A DNA stretch of 64,000 nucleotides from Brachypterus glaber. Lineage: Eukaryota > Arthropoda > Insecta > Coleoptera > Kateretidae. The stretch's first letter is position 1. Each line of letters begins with the position of its first letter. The position numbers and the translations under genes are program-made. Positions 1-10,946 of the stretch are shown one piece after another. The notes under the pieces are model-generated. The model saw nothing but the letters and a program-made list of their open reading frames with translations, did not search any database and was not told where the DNA came from. Location of the stretch: positions 5,929,340-5,993,339 of the forward strand of contig OY294050.1 in the NCBI GenBank assembly GCA_958510825.1, written 5' to 3'.

Positions 1-307
1 TGCGTAACTTCGGACACATCCTTCCTGTGCTGTGGCTAACCGCACGCCGCCGGTACACTAATTGGTTCCCGTTTGCCCCTAAAGAGAGCCACCACCACGC
101 GTCTTTGTTATGCAAATTTGTTACATGGCGGTCTACCTGTGCCTACATGTTTACTAAAACAATAAGAACCTAATTTTCGGCGTAATTTTGTCGATAATTT
201 ACTTTGCAGGTTATTAAGTCCCTTGTTACGTTCAATTTGTACATTGGTTCATGCTGTTATCAATCTAAAATCTCAAATCCATAATTTAAGAAAATTAAAA
301 GTATTCC

Positions 308-429
308 CTGTTAAATATGACAGGTAAAAACATATGAAAGGTTACACTAACCGGACAATAGCGGATAAAGTACGTTTTAAGTCCGGTTGGTGCAATTTTC
401 ATATGTCTTTTACCCGTCATTTTTAACAG
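308..429. mobile_element. 122-bp palindromic MITE
   Basis: CTGTTAAATATGACAGG on the left and its inverted partner ending ATTTTTAACAG on the right. The arms stay complementary for about 48 bp up to ACCGGAC/GTCCGGTT. No coding capacity. Confidence 0.8.
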
Positions 430-734
430 ATTTATCATTATTTAAATTAGCCCAAGCACATTAACATCAAGTAGTGACACGACTTATGCTCTACGTAGTT
501 CAAACAAGTCTAATGCCATGAGAAATAGTTCAGTTCAAAGGTCGTGTGAAAGGGCCTCACCTTGCGGTGATATGCACACTCTCTGTTTTTTTTTTAATCA
601 AAAGCGGTTCGTTTGGAAATCTTAAATCCAAATTTGCACCCCTGCAGGGGCCTGTGCGAATCCATTTCACACGCGTAGGTGAAAAATGGGAAAGCTGTTT
701 TAGTGGGCAGCGTATTTTAAAAATTAATTAACAC

Positions 735-925
735 CGGCCTCGGTGGTGAAGGGCTATGCTATCAGCATTTATTTTGTAATGCTGAGGTCGCGGGTTCGAA
801 CCCCGCCAGGGACAGGAAACGGCGTTTTAAAATTGTTATTACAACTTTGAACTTTATACATAGGCCATAACCGACACGGTTGAATGTCGGGGTATACCTT
901 CCGAAGGGCAGATACAACCTGTTTA
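735..925 (+). mobile_element. tRNA-headed SINE-like unit
   Basis: An A-box-like TGGTGAAGGG (744-753), a 7-bp anticodon-type hairpin (763-784) and a B box GGTTCGAACCC (793-803) in a perfect T-arm stem (790-806) form an internal Pol III promoter. A body with a CCGACA/TGTCGG hairpin (871-890) follows. The head does not fold as an intact tRNA: the D arm is poor and the anticodon loop is wrong. A decayed tRNA gene is the alternative. Confidence 0.6.
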
Positions 926-929
926 AAAA

Positions 930-1490
930 AAGGCGATTATTCTTTGGTCTTTAGATAATATGGCGCACTTTTAATCCATCTAATAACTAGCCTTTATTTT
1001 TAAATATTTTCAGTAACAAACGTGATGCGATAACCTGTATTGACCTTTCCAATTTAGCCAAAAGAGCCAACTGATAAAATTTATTTCATTTAATGAAGGT
1101 TTACCTTCGTCACCTTAACAATGGGGGTAATAAAGGCAGTCGGAGCGATTTGTAAGGCCTAATCGAACATCCTTGGCAGCATATTATGGAGGTAATTTGG
1201 AGTTGGAGGCAAACGTTTTGTGATCGGGAGATTTCCCCAAGGACGCGTGGAGTAAGAGCAATGGGGTAGGTTATCGGTCAAACTGAAATCGCAGGAGGCC
1301 CACGTAAAACTAATATAGGATATTTGAGTCATGGCCCACTAGAGTTAAAAAACATTCTCTGGACGAAAATTCATAATATGTAACTTTTTACTAGTTCATG
1401 TGTAAAACTCGCTGGGTTAGACAAATCCATAGCAACTCGCTGCTGCAGCAGTTCCAGAGATATTAGATAAGAACCTACTTTTCGAGGTAC
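930..1490. other. Intergenic, no feature seen
   Basis: Mixed composition. Minus-strand frames at 1130-1330 are interrupted and match nothing I recognise. 1-307 and 430-734 are also featureless apart from somewhat higher GC in the first 110 bases. Confidence 0.5.
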
Positions 1491-1496
1491 CCTTAG

Positions 1497-1565
1497 AAAG
1501 GCCGTAGCTTCCCTTCGGGCTTTTTTGGATCAACGTTTATAGGAACTTTTTTCATATTTTTTGAT
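1497..1565. repeat. Family G end fragment
   Basis: GGCCGTAGCTTCCCTTCGGG ... TTTATAGGAACTTTTTTCAT, a solo fragment of the family G right arm. Confidence 0.6.
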
Positions 1566-1806
1566 AGCATGATATAAAATTAAATTTCCTCATCTATTTA
1601 TAAAGCACTATGTACACTAAGAAAAGAGGTTTATTTGCAATTTTGCTTCTAGGGCAAATTAAATTTGTTTTAGTGATAATCTCCGCCAACAGAAACAATC
1701 AGTTCTTGGTATAATGCTACATTTTCTTGAATTCTCCGATAAGTAGCATGAGCTTTAAAACAACCTACTCAGTATTTGATCAGAGCGCCAAATTCTCTTA
1801 CATTAA

Positions 1807-2295
1807 ATAATAATAATAATAATAATAATAAACGTTTATTGTATAAAAGATTACAAATCTTGTTACAAGAAGTTTGAATATATAAAAAAAAAATACAAGA
1901 GAAGAGAAAAAAAAAATACACTAAATACTAAACCCTAACTATTTAAGTAATTTGATGAATATTCATAGATAATTTAATAAAAAGAAAAAGCAAAAATTTT
2001 AATAAAAAAAAAAAAAAGTTAATTAAAAGAAGAAACGATAATACCAATATTTAAAGGTTAAAGACAAAAAGCATTATTCGTTAGTTATAAAGGAACGGAG
2101 CTTTAATAAGTTTCCGATAAAACTGTGCAGCATTTTTATTTTAGTTACATTAAGAAAGTTAAGTGCAAAGACTAGACCGTCTAGGTTAATAAGGCTCTCA
2201 ATGTAAGGTGCACGCAACGGTTTGTACATGGGGCATTTAAAGAAAATATGATCTAAAGTCTCAAACTCGTTTAAGTTGCAAATAGTACTTACTTA
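1807..2295 (-). mobile_element. 5'-truncated non-LTR retrotransposon (LINE)
   Basis: Flanked by perfect 12-bp target-site duplications CTCTTACATTAA at 1795-1806 and 2296-2307. Read on the minus strand it starts inside an open frame, ends that frame at 2074, has an A/T-rich 3' UTR, and finishes in a (TTA)n tail of about eight units at 1807-1831. Clade not assigned. Confidence 0.88.
2074..2292 (-). pseudogene. C-terminal fragment of LINE ORF2
   Basis: About 72 residues to a TAA at 2076-2074. It contains ICNLNEFETLDHIFFKCPMY, matching the Cys/His segment (C-x8-9-H-x4-C) typical of the end of ORF2 in R1/Jockey/CR1-type elements. The reverse transcriptase is absent because the copy is 5'-truncated. 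Confidence 0.75.
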
Positions 2296-2992
2296 CTCTT
2301 ACATTAAAGCATCATTATCTTTGTAACTTGTCTTTTTAGTGTAGTTTTATCTCAGACTAAAGAACGGATAGACTACATTGTGAGAGAGAAGTATTGGTTC
2401 AACATGAATAATAACTTTTCTACATTCAACTCACAAAATAATATATTCTTTTCCTACTCTGAACAATAATATTTATGTTTTATGTCACTCATGGAATTTT
2501 ATATGGCACACTATCTATGTTGGACGAAAGCAAACTCTGCATACCTCTGCATACCTACTATTATTATTTTTGTCCCAGAGTAATATTATGAAATCTTTTA
2601 TTCTAGGATTCTATAACTATGTAATCCTGTTTGTGGTCCATGCAATCGGTCAATGCGAAACCACCGGGAGAGAAAACATAGAGAAATATATTTTGTAATT
2701 GGCCGGGAGTTAAATATTGGCGTTGGGGATTTACGTTGACCCCTAGGGGTCTACCTGCCAACCTGTTGGACGAAATGATCAAATTGAATTACACTAAATT
2801 TCCTTCTTCCCTGATCCCTTTTTCTGTTGCCTTTTATCCTTACATGATGTTAGACAAATCCATAGCAAACACATCAAACAAATTGGTGCTTATGGTCACA
2901 TAATACATTATTCCTATATCAACATATAGATATTATCTATACACGGTTTGAAATAGGGTTTCTATACATGTAGGTCGAAAAATTGCTTTTAA

Positions 2993-3980
2993 CCCTCAAG
3001 TGCGGTCGTGATATTTTTGGTACATACATTACGTTGTGGGGTTTCAGCGGACCCCATTTTATTTTTACACAGAAGTTGGAATGGAAAGTCAATTAAAGCA
3101 ATGTTAACGTAAAAAAATACTTAGTTGTAGTATCTTAAGCTTAAAAACCACTTAAAATAAAAACTAAATAAATTTTAACAAAAAAAAAATAAACAATATC
3201 TATTCAAAGTGTTAACTAAAAACCCGAACAATTTACAGTGCTTTGGTATTTTAGTCAAATAAAAAAACTGAGTAAAGGAACTTAAATTTTTTTGTCACCT
3301 TTCTTAAGAGGAAGCACAAAACAAAAATAAAAATAAGATAAGCATTAAAATATAAAACAGCTATAGATTTTCACAACAAGTAATTTTAAAGAAATTTCAG
3401 TTTTCCAAACACTCTTTACAGACACTGCGACGGACTTCGTGTGGATTTGTTGGTCGAAAATGGCACAAACTATACTATTTTTATGTCTTTTGATCTGGTA
3501 CACAAATAGCATCGTTTTCGACCAATATTTTCTACCCTGGGTTCTTGATGGGGAACAGGTTTCTTCAAAATTCTTCCTATTCTAAATTTTAATTCAATAT
3601 TACCTATATCAGGATCTTTTGTTTTGTTATCTTTTTTTCGTCTTTTTGACGAAACCACTGTTATGCTGTGGTCTCAAAATCTAAATGTGTAGCTCTAACT
3701 CTCTTTTTGGAAGCTGAAACCATTTTTTAAAACCCCTAAAGTGACCAATAATATAAAATGTCAAAAATATATATACTCAGTAAACTTACGTTAAATACGT
3801 TGTGGGGTATGAACAGACCCCAAGTGCTGTTTTACAACGTAACTAACAGAGTGACCGCGATACACGTACCACTCAATGTTGGTACCGGGAGGCTTAACTC
3901 AGATCGGTCGCTTACCTAAGTGTGGTGGGAAAAATTAACTTCGCTGGGGTCCGCTTAGACCCCACAACAGCAGTTAAGGG
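2993..3980. mobile_element. piggyBac-like element remnant
   Basis: TTAA occurs on both sides (2989-2992, 3981-3984), the piggyBac target duplication. Ends read CCCTCAAGTGC and (inverted) CCCTTAACTGC. A subterminal motif GTTGTGGGGT...GACCCCA recurs near both ends and again at 3798. The interior holds a transposase remnant on the minus strand. At 988 bp it is internally deleted. Confidence 0.8.
3397..3658 (-). pseudogene. piggyBac transposase C-terminal remnant
   Basis: Open frame 3658-3470 on the minus strand includes HQEPRVENIGRKRCYLC. After a one-base shift near 3480 the frame continues with CHF...VCKECLEN and a stop at 3397. The RRC-x2-C ... VC-x2-C layout is that of the cysteine-rich C-terminal domain of piggyBac transposases. 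Catalytic aspartates are missing, so it is inactive. Confidence 0.6.
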
Positions 3981-3984
3981 TTAA

Positions 3985-4527
3985 AGCTACTATGGCCCCT
4001 TTAAAAATGGTGCATTGTTAGGAGACCATAGGTCCCTTAGGCTTGATTTTTAGAAGTACATGTATACAAGTTTTTTTTCTTAGTTTCTGATGTATATTCA
4101 AGCTGAATTATTTAATTTTTCGTTTTACCCTTGAAATTTCACCTTCACGTTAATTTTTCTCGAAAACGGTTAATCCTACAGTATTACTACAAGCGAACCT
4201 TTTCTATGTATTTTGACCCAAGGAATCATATTCCAAATATAAAATTACAAAAAAAGTTACACAGAAAAAAGTTTGGGGCAAGAAACTGATAGGGTCCACC
4301 TGTTTCGCACACCCCTGGTTAAAATAAGTACTTGAAATTACCGATTTTTTAGCCACTTTCAAAGGGACTTATCTCCCTTAAGACGGATTTTCAGACATAT
4401 TTTTATAGGAATTTGTTATATTTGCTGATATGGAGTGACCCGTTAAAATTTCGGACCCTATTTCAAATACACCCTTTAAGTACAGTACGTGTAAATGAGA
4501 TCTCCCCATAGGACTATAAAATAATAA
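3985..4527. other. Intergenic, diverged family G interior
   Basis: 4130-4320 shares AAAAAAGTTTGGGGCAAG and the CACACCCCTGG-type block with the interior of family G copies, without recognisable ends. 2308-2988 and 4954-5448 hold nothing I can name. Confidence 0.45.
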
Positions 4528-4953
4528 ATAATAAACGATTGGGGGTAAGGGGGTGAAAATAGCCTTTTTTGTTTATAATTAAGGCAATTATTATTGTATT
4601 TGGTTAATTTAGCACTTATATAAAAGATAATTTTAAATTGGTCAAAAAATGTTATAAACAACGTTTTCCTAAAACGCATTGTTTTCGAGATATTGGCGTT
4701 TAAAGCAGTAAAAGGTTTTTTAGCATATCTCACATATTTATAACCCGATTTCAAAAAATTATATTTTAAATAAAACCTCTTTTTAAGCCCTATAAAAAAT
4801 GTTATATACAGTTTTTTGCTAGAATATAATGTTTAAAAGATACATAATTTAAAATCAAACAAAACACCTAGTTTGAAATTTGCAAACTAGATGGCTGTAG
4901 TATACAACAGTGCCGATGTTTTGACAGGGTGCTTGCAATGTTTCATCTAGTTT
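4528..4953 (+). mobile_element. Family C dispersed repeat, 5'-truncated copy
   Basis: Matches the right two-thirds of the 46814-47520 copy, ending AGTGCCGATGTTTTGACAGG then CATCTAGTTT. Other copies are at 10250, 20165 (inverted) and 46814. Confidence 0.8.
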
Positions 4954-5448
4954 AGATATTATGTTTATATAAACTTTTTTTCTTTGAATATATTATATTG
5001 TATAACCCAGTATTAAAAAAATACCAATAGGTAAATTTATCTGAAGATTTCTGGGGTTTTTTTTCCAAAAAGAAAGAAGGGGAGAAGAAGTAACATTTTT
5101 GTTTATTCGCAAGCAACTCGATCAAAATTTGATAGCACGTAGTATTTTAAACCTAAACCTTTAATTGTACAGCTGGTAATATCATTTCTCTTCGCGTTTT
5201 GCGAAACGGCAAACTCAATATTTGCATAGAAATAAATGTATAGGTACGTCCAAGAGAAAGGGGACATCTTAGCCGGGACGTTTTCAGAACAAATTATATT
5301 TATAATGGAGGTGGTTTAAAAAAGAACAGTCAAATGGGAGGCATAAAGTAAATTATGTGAATCACCCTGCAGTATTAAAATTTTTAATGGTGCATTTTTT
5401 AGTTTCTATTTTTGATGTTCAGAACGTGAAACTGCCTCGAAATAAAAG

Positions 5449-5882
5449 TCCAAAATGATCAAAATTTGCGTTACGTAATACTTCAACGTTCCCTTAAGGC
5501 ATGTGCCAAAAATAGTTACTGTAGTTCATAGGGTTCCAGAGATATTAAATAAAAACCAAAAAATTGTGTACCTTATTTCTGAACTAGCCTGTATATTAAA
5601 TTTATTGTAGAAAATAATTCGTGGATATTTTTACTAATTTTTTTTTAGGTAATGTCTTAGGGCATATCTACAGGCTCACATAACAACATAGTACATAACC
5701 ATGCGATGCCGTGATTGGCTTGATGCGCCGCCATGTATCTTGTAAGCCAATCACGGCATCGCATTCTTATGTTTTATGTTCTTATGCAAGCTTCTGGATA
5801 GGCCTTTATTTTGTAATTCACAATTAAATTAAATTAAGGGAGCGTTCAAGTATTAAGTAACGCAAATTTTGATCATTTTGGA
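5449..5882. repeat. Two inverted family E ends flanking a family F MITE
   Basis: 5449-5497 and 5834-5882 are inverted copies of one 49-bp sequence (AAGGGA(A/G)CGTTCAAGTATTA... CAAAATTTGCGTTACG on the other strand), each adjoining TTA. Between them lies the family F hairpin at 5660-5803. Confidence 0.75.
5660..5803. mobile_element. Family F MITE, copy 1
   Basis: GGCATATCTACAGGCTC and an inverted partner at the right end. The centre has GCGATGCCGTGATTGGCTT and its inverted copy AAGCCAATCACGGCATCGC, slightly shifted. Second copy at 16328-16443. Confidence 0.75.
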
Positions 5883-6245
5883 CCCCCAGAACACTGTAAA
5901 TAATATTTTTTATAGTGTTAGTTAAGTAATTTCTTACCAACAAAATGATCGTCTTTCTGTTGCACCCAAAAATACAAAACTACGGCAATTCTTTTAAAAT
6001 ATTCGCGTTCGTGTCAAAGAGGAATATTAAGGGATATAAAACATGGTTTTCGAGTAAATTATACTTATTATGGGATACGAGAATGGACATACCGCTAAGA
6101 CACAAAACGTGATTGAAATTTTTGTAAACAATTTATCAGTTTTCAAAAAAATATATATTATTTTGCAGCATTGCTTCTACTTATAAGAACAGGACAAAAG
6201 GACATAAAAAGTAACAAAAATTTAAAGGAAAAAAATGTAAAACAA

Positions 6246-6330
6246 GCCGTATAAATATGTAATGCTTCGCTTTCCATAATATACTATTCACAGTGGATGG
6301 TATATTGCGTTTTCTCTTGATATATTCCCA
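6246..6330 (-). repeat. Family Q repeat, copy 1
   Basis: Inverse of the segment at 61835-61920 (core ACTATCCACAGTGAATAG plus GGCATTACATAT). Also at 43925-43985. Origin unknown. Confidence 0.55.
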
Positions 6331-6402
6331 AAATATAATTGCTTTGATCTTTATTTTTTTAACTGATCAAAATTCGTAAGAATATTTCAAAGTAATCTTT
6401 TA

Positions 6403-6588
6403 CTTCATATTTTTTATTAAAAATTTTAATGAAATTTACAAGAAAATAATTTGACAAGTGACAGTTGAGTGGGTAAAATAAATAATTATCCACTCAATAA
6501 AGTAAAAGCCACGCGGGGGTTATTATTGAGTTTATCTATTTAAAATAAAGCTGGTAATTGTCTTATTATCTGTATGTGTTGGATAAAA
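6403..6588 (+). mobile_element. Family A element, truncated copy
   Basis: Matches the right half of the copies at 19453-19802 and 35193-35522, including GAGTGGGTAAAATAAATAAT and the hairpin partner ATTATCCACTC. Confidence 0.8.
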
Positions 6589-7084
6589 GTAATTGTTTCT
6601 AAAAAAAAACGTAAATTCAACTTTTATTTCGGCTAATTTTCATTATTTTTAAGTTTAACCTATCGAAACATTTATGTTTTTAAGAGAAATTAATTTCAAA
6701 AACACCCAGGTTTCAGAATATAATGCAATAAAATATTATTTCCGGCCTAGTACAGCAAACTATTACCTTCCATGCTGCTATTATTAATCACGTGGATTCC
6801 TTGTCATGAGCCAGAGCCTTCACGAAGTAACCCCCCCGGGAAATGGCAAATTTAGAATCTCGTGGAGGTGATATTTCAGACCAAAAACTTTCGTAGTGTG
6901 CTACACACATAAAAATATTTCTGCCAAAAAAATAATACTTTCCCCTGTTATAATAGGTATGCCTAGGTTCATTTTTTGACTAAACCCATATTTTTTAGAT
7001 ATAAAACGTGCAGAAACGTAAAAACAAGCAATACAAAATTTTCGAATTTTTTTACTAACGCTAGACTTTCCTTGGGGAAAGTAA

Positions 7085-7300
7085 TAATTAAATCACTGGT
7101 CTGCCTATCCAGCTGGATAGGCAGGTTTGTTAGCAAAAAAAATTGTCATTCGATTGGTCGTTCTGTCCGGGAAATCTTGTATCCACGATAACTTAAGAGC
7201 GCTTTGAGCTAGAGACTTGTTTGGCATACAGGTATGTTAACAAAAGTTCTCGCTCGGGATTGTGTTTGGTTAACATTGGGGTGCGGCAAATGGGGAAAAA
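7085..7300 (+). repeat. Family R repeat, copy 1
   Basis: Shares CGCTTTGAGCTA and a GGGATTGT(G/T)TTTGGT-like block with 16905-17170 and 47540-47770; strongly diverged. Confidence 0.5.
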
Positions 7301-7318
7301 TACAAATAATTTCAATAT

Positions 7319-7580
7319 TTTCGTGAAAATATAGGGCCCTAGGGATTTTTGGGATAGACGAATCTGAATCTGATAATAAAATTTTTCTTATTTCACCCAC
7401 CGAGGGCGGGGGGTAGTTTTCATGAAAATTGAAATATTGGGGTTTTTGAGGTTGCTGAAACTGAATCTGATAATAAAAAAATTCTAACTTCACCCCTGAG
7501 GGGCGGGGTTAGTTTTCGTGAAAATTGATATATTGGTGTTTTTAAGGTAGCTGAAAGTGAATAAGATAATAAAACATCAA
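7319..7580. repeat. Tandem repeat, about 97-bp unit, nearly three copies
   Basis: Blocks GAATCTGATAATAAA recur at 7366 and 7463, and a variant at 7559. Each unit includes TTTTCGTGAAAATTGA and CACCCC-GAGGGCGGGG. The repeat explains the open frames on the minus strand here. Confidence 0.8.
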
Positions 7581-7942
7581 TTTCATGCGGGGACGTGAAA
7601 AATGAGAAAGCTCTTTTACTGGGTACTATATTTTTACGTTGTAAATGAAATATAATGCTATATTTTTTCTCTCCTAAAATTTCAAAAAGCATTTTTTTTT
7701 AATGAAAATGATTTCTCTCAGTGTAGAATATCGTAGAGGCGATATTTCAAAGTCCAAACACTTTTATGTTGTGTTTCGGAGAGGATCCTGACTTGCTTAT
7801 TCATTTCAAAAACACGCTTTGTTTTCAATGTATTATTCAAAATAAACAATATTGTATTCATAAGAAACGGTGTATAATTTATTGGTGATATCAAGTCTAG
7901 AATAACATATATTCGCGACTTTTTTTCACAAGAAATCAAATT

Positions 7943-8074
7943 AGTATATTATTTACCAAGTGAGAGAAGTTTAACATTTTTGACCTGCGTCAAATTGCGG
8001 GATGAGCGCGCCAGCGCGAAGCCCGCAGGACGCGGTCTAAAATGTTAAATCTTCTTCACGTGGAAAATATAGTA
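7943..8074. mobile_element. 132-bp palindromic MITE with GC-rich apex
   Basis: Arms AGAAGTTTAACATTTTTGACC / GGTCTAAAATGTTAAATCTTC extended by TATATT and AATATA ends. The apex GCGCGCCAGCGCGAAGCCCGC stands out against the AT-rich surroundings. Confidence 0.75.
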
Positions 8075-8516
8075 TTTTTTTCACTACCAGTACAATTAAT
8101 TAGCTATTTATCTATCAAAAATCAATATATGGGGGTTGTACCTCTAGTAATCTATGATCCTTACGGTAATATATGGGTTGTATAATCTATGGATGAATAT
8201 GATGGACCAATGATTTTCACTTTTCGAAGTGTTTTTTTGTAAAACATGTTTTTAGGTACTAATTTAGTTAATATTTTTTAATTTATCATGCAATAAATAA
8301 ATTTGGTGCCTAAAGACGCTTGTAAATAGCAATGTGATTTAATAATTAAGTGAAACGTCAGATGCCAAAACAGCTTAATAAAAATTCATTATTAACCATG
8401 CTGCAATTTCATTATTTTTAGAACCTCTGACGTCATAGGTAGAGAAATAATATTTCTACCAATGAAAAGAACAGTAATAAAGATGTGCTTTTAGGCTGGT
8501 AGTGAAAAATAGTTAT
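8071..8516. mobile_element. TIR element, about 440 bp
   Basis: Left TTTTTTCACTACCAG and right CTGGTAGTGAAAAATAG are inverted. It lies directly between two palindromic MITEs (7943-8074 and 8518-8645). No coding frame. Confidence 0.6.
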
Positions 8517-8517
8517 T

Positions 8518-8645
8518 TATATACCAAGGAACTAAACTGGCTGTTTTAGTCCCGCTGCATTGGTGTTTCCTGAGCAAGCGTAGCGAGCGAGGGAAACAGA
8601 AATGCAAGGGACTAAAACAGCCAAGTTTAGTCCTGAGGTATATAC
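8518..8645. mobile_element. 128-bp palindromic MITE
   Basis: TATATACC-AAGGAACTAAACTGGCTGT pairs with ACAGCCAAGTTTAGTCCTGAGGTATATA. Its apex is a second small stem TGTTTCC/GGGAAACA enclosing GCGTAGCGAGCG. Confidence 0.8.
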
Positions 8646-9139
8646 ACTCTTTTTTGCAGGACCAAACAATATTTAGGTAGGTAGATAAAATTAAAATTAA
8701 AAACCACGCGTCTAAAATCAGTTGTTTTATTTTCGTAATTTAATCAAGATCCCTGTAAATTGCGAAAAGTCAGTTTCATGGCTATCGCGAATTCAATTGT
8801 TTTTTAATATGGTTGACACAAACGTCAAAAAAATGGACGAAGATGATAAATTTTAAGTTATGTATAAATTGTTATAACAATGTTATTTTTAAAGGTTTTC
8901 TTTGTTAAAATCAAATAAATTGGTTTGAATCGCTAATTTATTACAAAACACCACCAAACCTAATTTTTGAACCAGTAAAGCACATAGTAAGTATAATATT
9001 TTAATATTATCAAGGTTGCCGTGATTTTTATTCCCTAGGGAGAAAGTTTAGTCCCGAAAATGAAAGCGTAAAATTAGGTTTTAGTCTTGGTCGTGCAAAA
9101 AATATTTTATTGACGAATTTTATTAAAGGTATTTACATT

Positions 9140-9426
9140 GGCTGCGTTCATGGAAACAGCAAAACTAATCAAAAGTCATCAAATGATAAGTTTTGCTAGC
9201 AAACTGCTGAACGGCTAATATCTGTCACTTATCACAACCACCATTTGAGGTTAGAAATACCCACAAAAAGTACATTCCCGCGCTTTTATAAAATCAATCA
9301 AACGTAATCATCTCAAAACCTTATATCGTCAATGATTCAGCAACATCTGTCAATCGAAACTTATCATAGCGTTTAGTATTGATTTGACAGATTTCGATGA
9401 GTTTTGCTGTTTCCATTGAACGCAGC
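9140..9426. mobile_element. 287-bp TIR element
   Basis: GGCTGCGTTCATGGAAACAG at the left; CTGTTTCCATTGAACGCAG at the right, similarity continuing to AGTTTTGCT/AGCAAAACT. ATT flanks both ends. Confidence 0.8.
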
Positions 9427-9533
9427 TATTGTATTACAAGTTTAACTTATAGATTCTTCTTAGTTACCTAAAATCTATCAGTACTGTTTGGGTATTCCAA
9501 TATAAGGTATGTTTTTGATGTTTGCTATTAATA

Positions 9534-9555
9534 TAATAATAATAATAATAATAAT
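9534..9555. repeat. (AAT)n microsatellite
   Basis: About seven AAT units. Confidence 0.9.
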
Positions 9556-9868
9556 ACTTTAAAAGTGCACCTAGATTTTTTTTTCAAAATCGAGACAAGA
9601 TATATTATGTTTTGTTTCGATTTCTCGTAAAACCTTATGTAAAAAGATTGTGAATGAAATAATATAAAGCTGTAGTTTACCATTTCGCCTTGATCATATA
9701 TTTCTTTTACGGGTCTTAGTCAAAATATTTTTATTCTTTTACGGGCTTATTAACTTATTTTTGTACAGCTGTAACTGTAATTTTTATTAAATATCGTATG
9801 AGTAAAAATGTTGTTATAGTATTAAATAACTAAAATATATAATTTTTAGAAAAATAAAATAATGACTT

Positions 9869-10133
9869 CCTTCGCCAAAATTGCAAATTACACAGGTCAA
9901 CAGCTGGAAAGTTCCTTGGGTTCTGTCAACGAATTCTGACTCTACCTAAAGCCTAGTTTCTATCATGACTACTGAAGAGGGCCAGCAGCCCGAAACTGTC
10001 AGTCTACCAATACCACTCTGTACAATGATTGAAAAATAGATTGATGGAATAATAAATTAATATTTTTATATATTCTTTTTAAATTAAAAATTTCTGTCCT
10101 TGGTATCTACATTATTTAAAATTTTGGCGAAGG
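9869..10133. mobile_element. Family P TIR element with ribozyme-like core
   Basis: CCTTCGCCAAAATTGCAAAT at the left and AAAATTTTGGCGAAGG at the right. The same terminal sequence forms a small hairpin at 59961-60004. Inside, at 9972-10004, is a hammerhead-like motif described separately. Confidence 0.7.
9972..10004 (+). ncRNA. Hammerhead-ribozyme-like core
   Basis: CTGAAGA (9972-9978) is followed by a perfect 4-bp stem II GGGC/GCCC (9979-9982, 9988-9991) with loop CAGCA, then GAAA (9992-9995), a 2-bp stem III (CU/AG) and GUC (10002-10004). This matches all three invariant boxes of type I hammerheads. Stem I is poor: only 2 bp next to the core, plus a possible distal AUCAU/AUGAU pair. Self-cleaving hammerheads are known in Penelope-like and other retroelements. 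Activity here is untested and doubtful because of stem I. Confidence 0.35.
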
Positions 10134-10249
10134 CGCTAACATGGAATGGACAAACTAGGGCCAAATTCATAAAAAATACCGTCGTATTCTGAATTTCACC
10201 TATTTTACGATAGAAATTTGCTGTTATGGATAATCTTTAATAGCAAATT

Positions 10250-10946
10250 ACATCGACACCTAGTACTACTAAGAGTGCCGATGTATTGAAATCTTCGCCG
10301 AAAAGTCAAAATTTTTTACCACGTTTTTTTCACATTTCTCGACGTTTTAGACCTTTCAAAATCAGTGAAAAAAGTTTTTGCGACCGTGTGTCTGTCTGCC
10401 TGTCTGTCGGGTGTAAACTTTCTCAAAAAGATATCGACAAGCGGTTTTTTGCATATTGTTTCTGATCATATTTCGAAGAGCTGATTAGATTTTGGGGTAA
10501 GGGGTCAAGAATGGGGTACACCTCCTATTTTTAGCATTTTTTGGTTATAATTAAGTTAATTATTATTGTAATTTATTAATTTAGCACATTTTTTAAATTG
10601 CTCAAAAAAAGTTATGAACAACTTTTTCCTAAAATACATCGTTTTCGAAATATTGACTTGTAAAGCAGTAAAAAGTTTTTTAGGCATAACTCACTTAATA
10701 ATAAACTGATTTCAAAAAATTATATTTCAAATGAAAGCTCTTTTTAAGACCTACAAAAAATGTCATATACAGTTTTTGACAGAATATAACGTTTAGGAGA
10801 TACAGACTTTCAAACTTTAATAAATTATGCAACAAGCAGGTGTAATAATAGTTGCCTATTCACACAACTTCCTATTTCATAACGTTCCAAATTAGTGCCT
10901 AGTGCCGATGTTTTAACAAGGTGCTTGCAACTCTTCAGCTGGTTTT
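10250..10946 (+). mobile_element. Family C dispersed repeat, diverged full-length copy
   Basis: Starts ACATCGACAC, followed by a small hairpin closing with AGTGCCGATGT, a short TCTG-rich tract near 10390, an AT-rich middle, and an end AGTGCCGATGTTTTAACAAGG. About 697 bp. Confidence 0.8.

Noticed and set aside
546..731. 61-codon open frame
   Set aside because: No motif, no splice context, and it ends just before a SINE-like unit; composition is ordinary non-coding.
735..810. Functional tRNA gene
   Set aside because: Acceptor and D arms do not pair, and the anticodon arm has a 7-bp stem with an 8-base loop; only the Pol III boxes are good.
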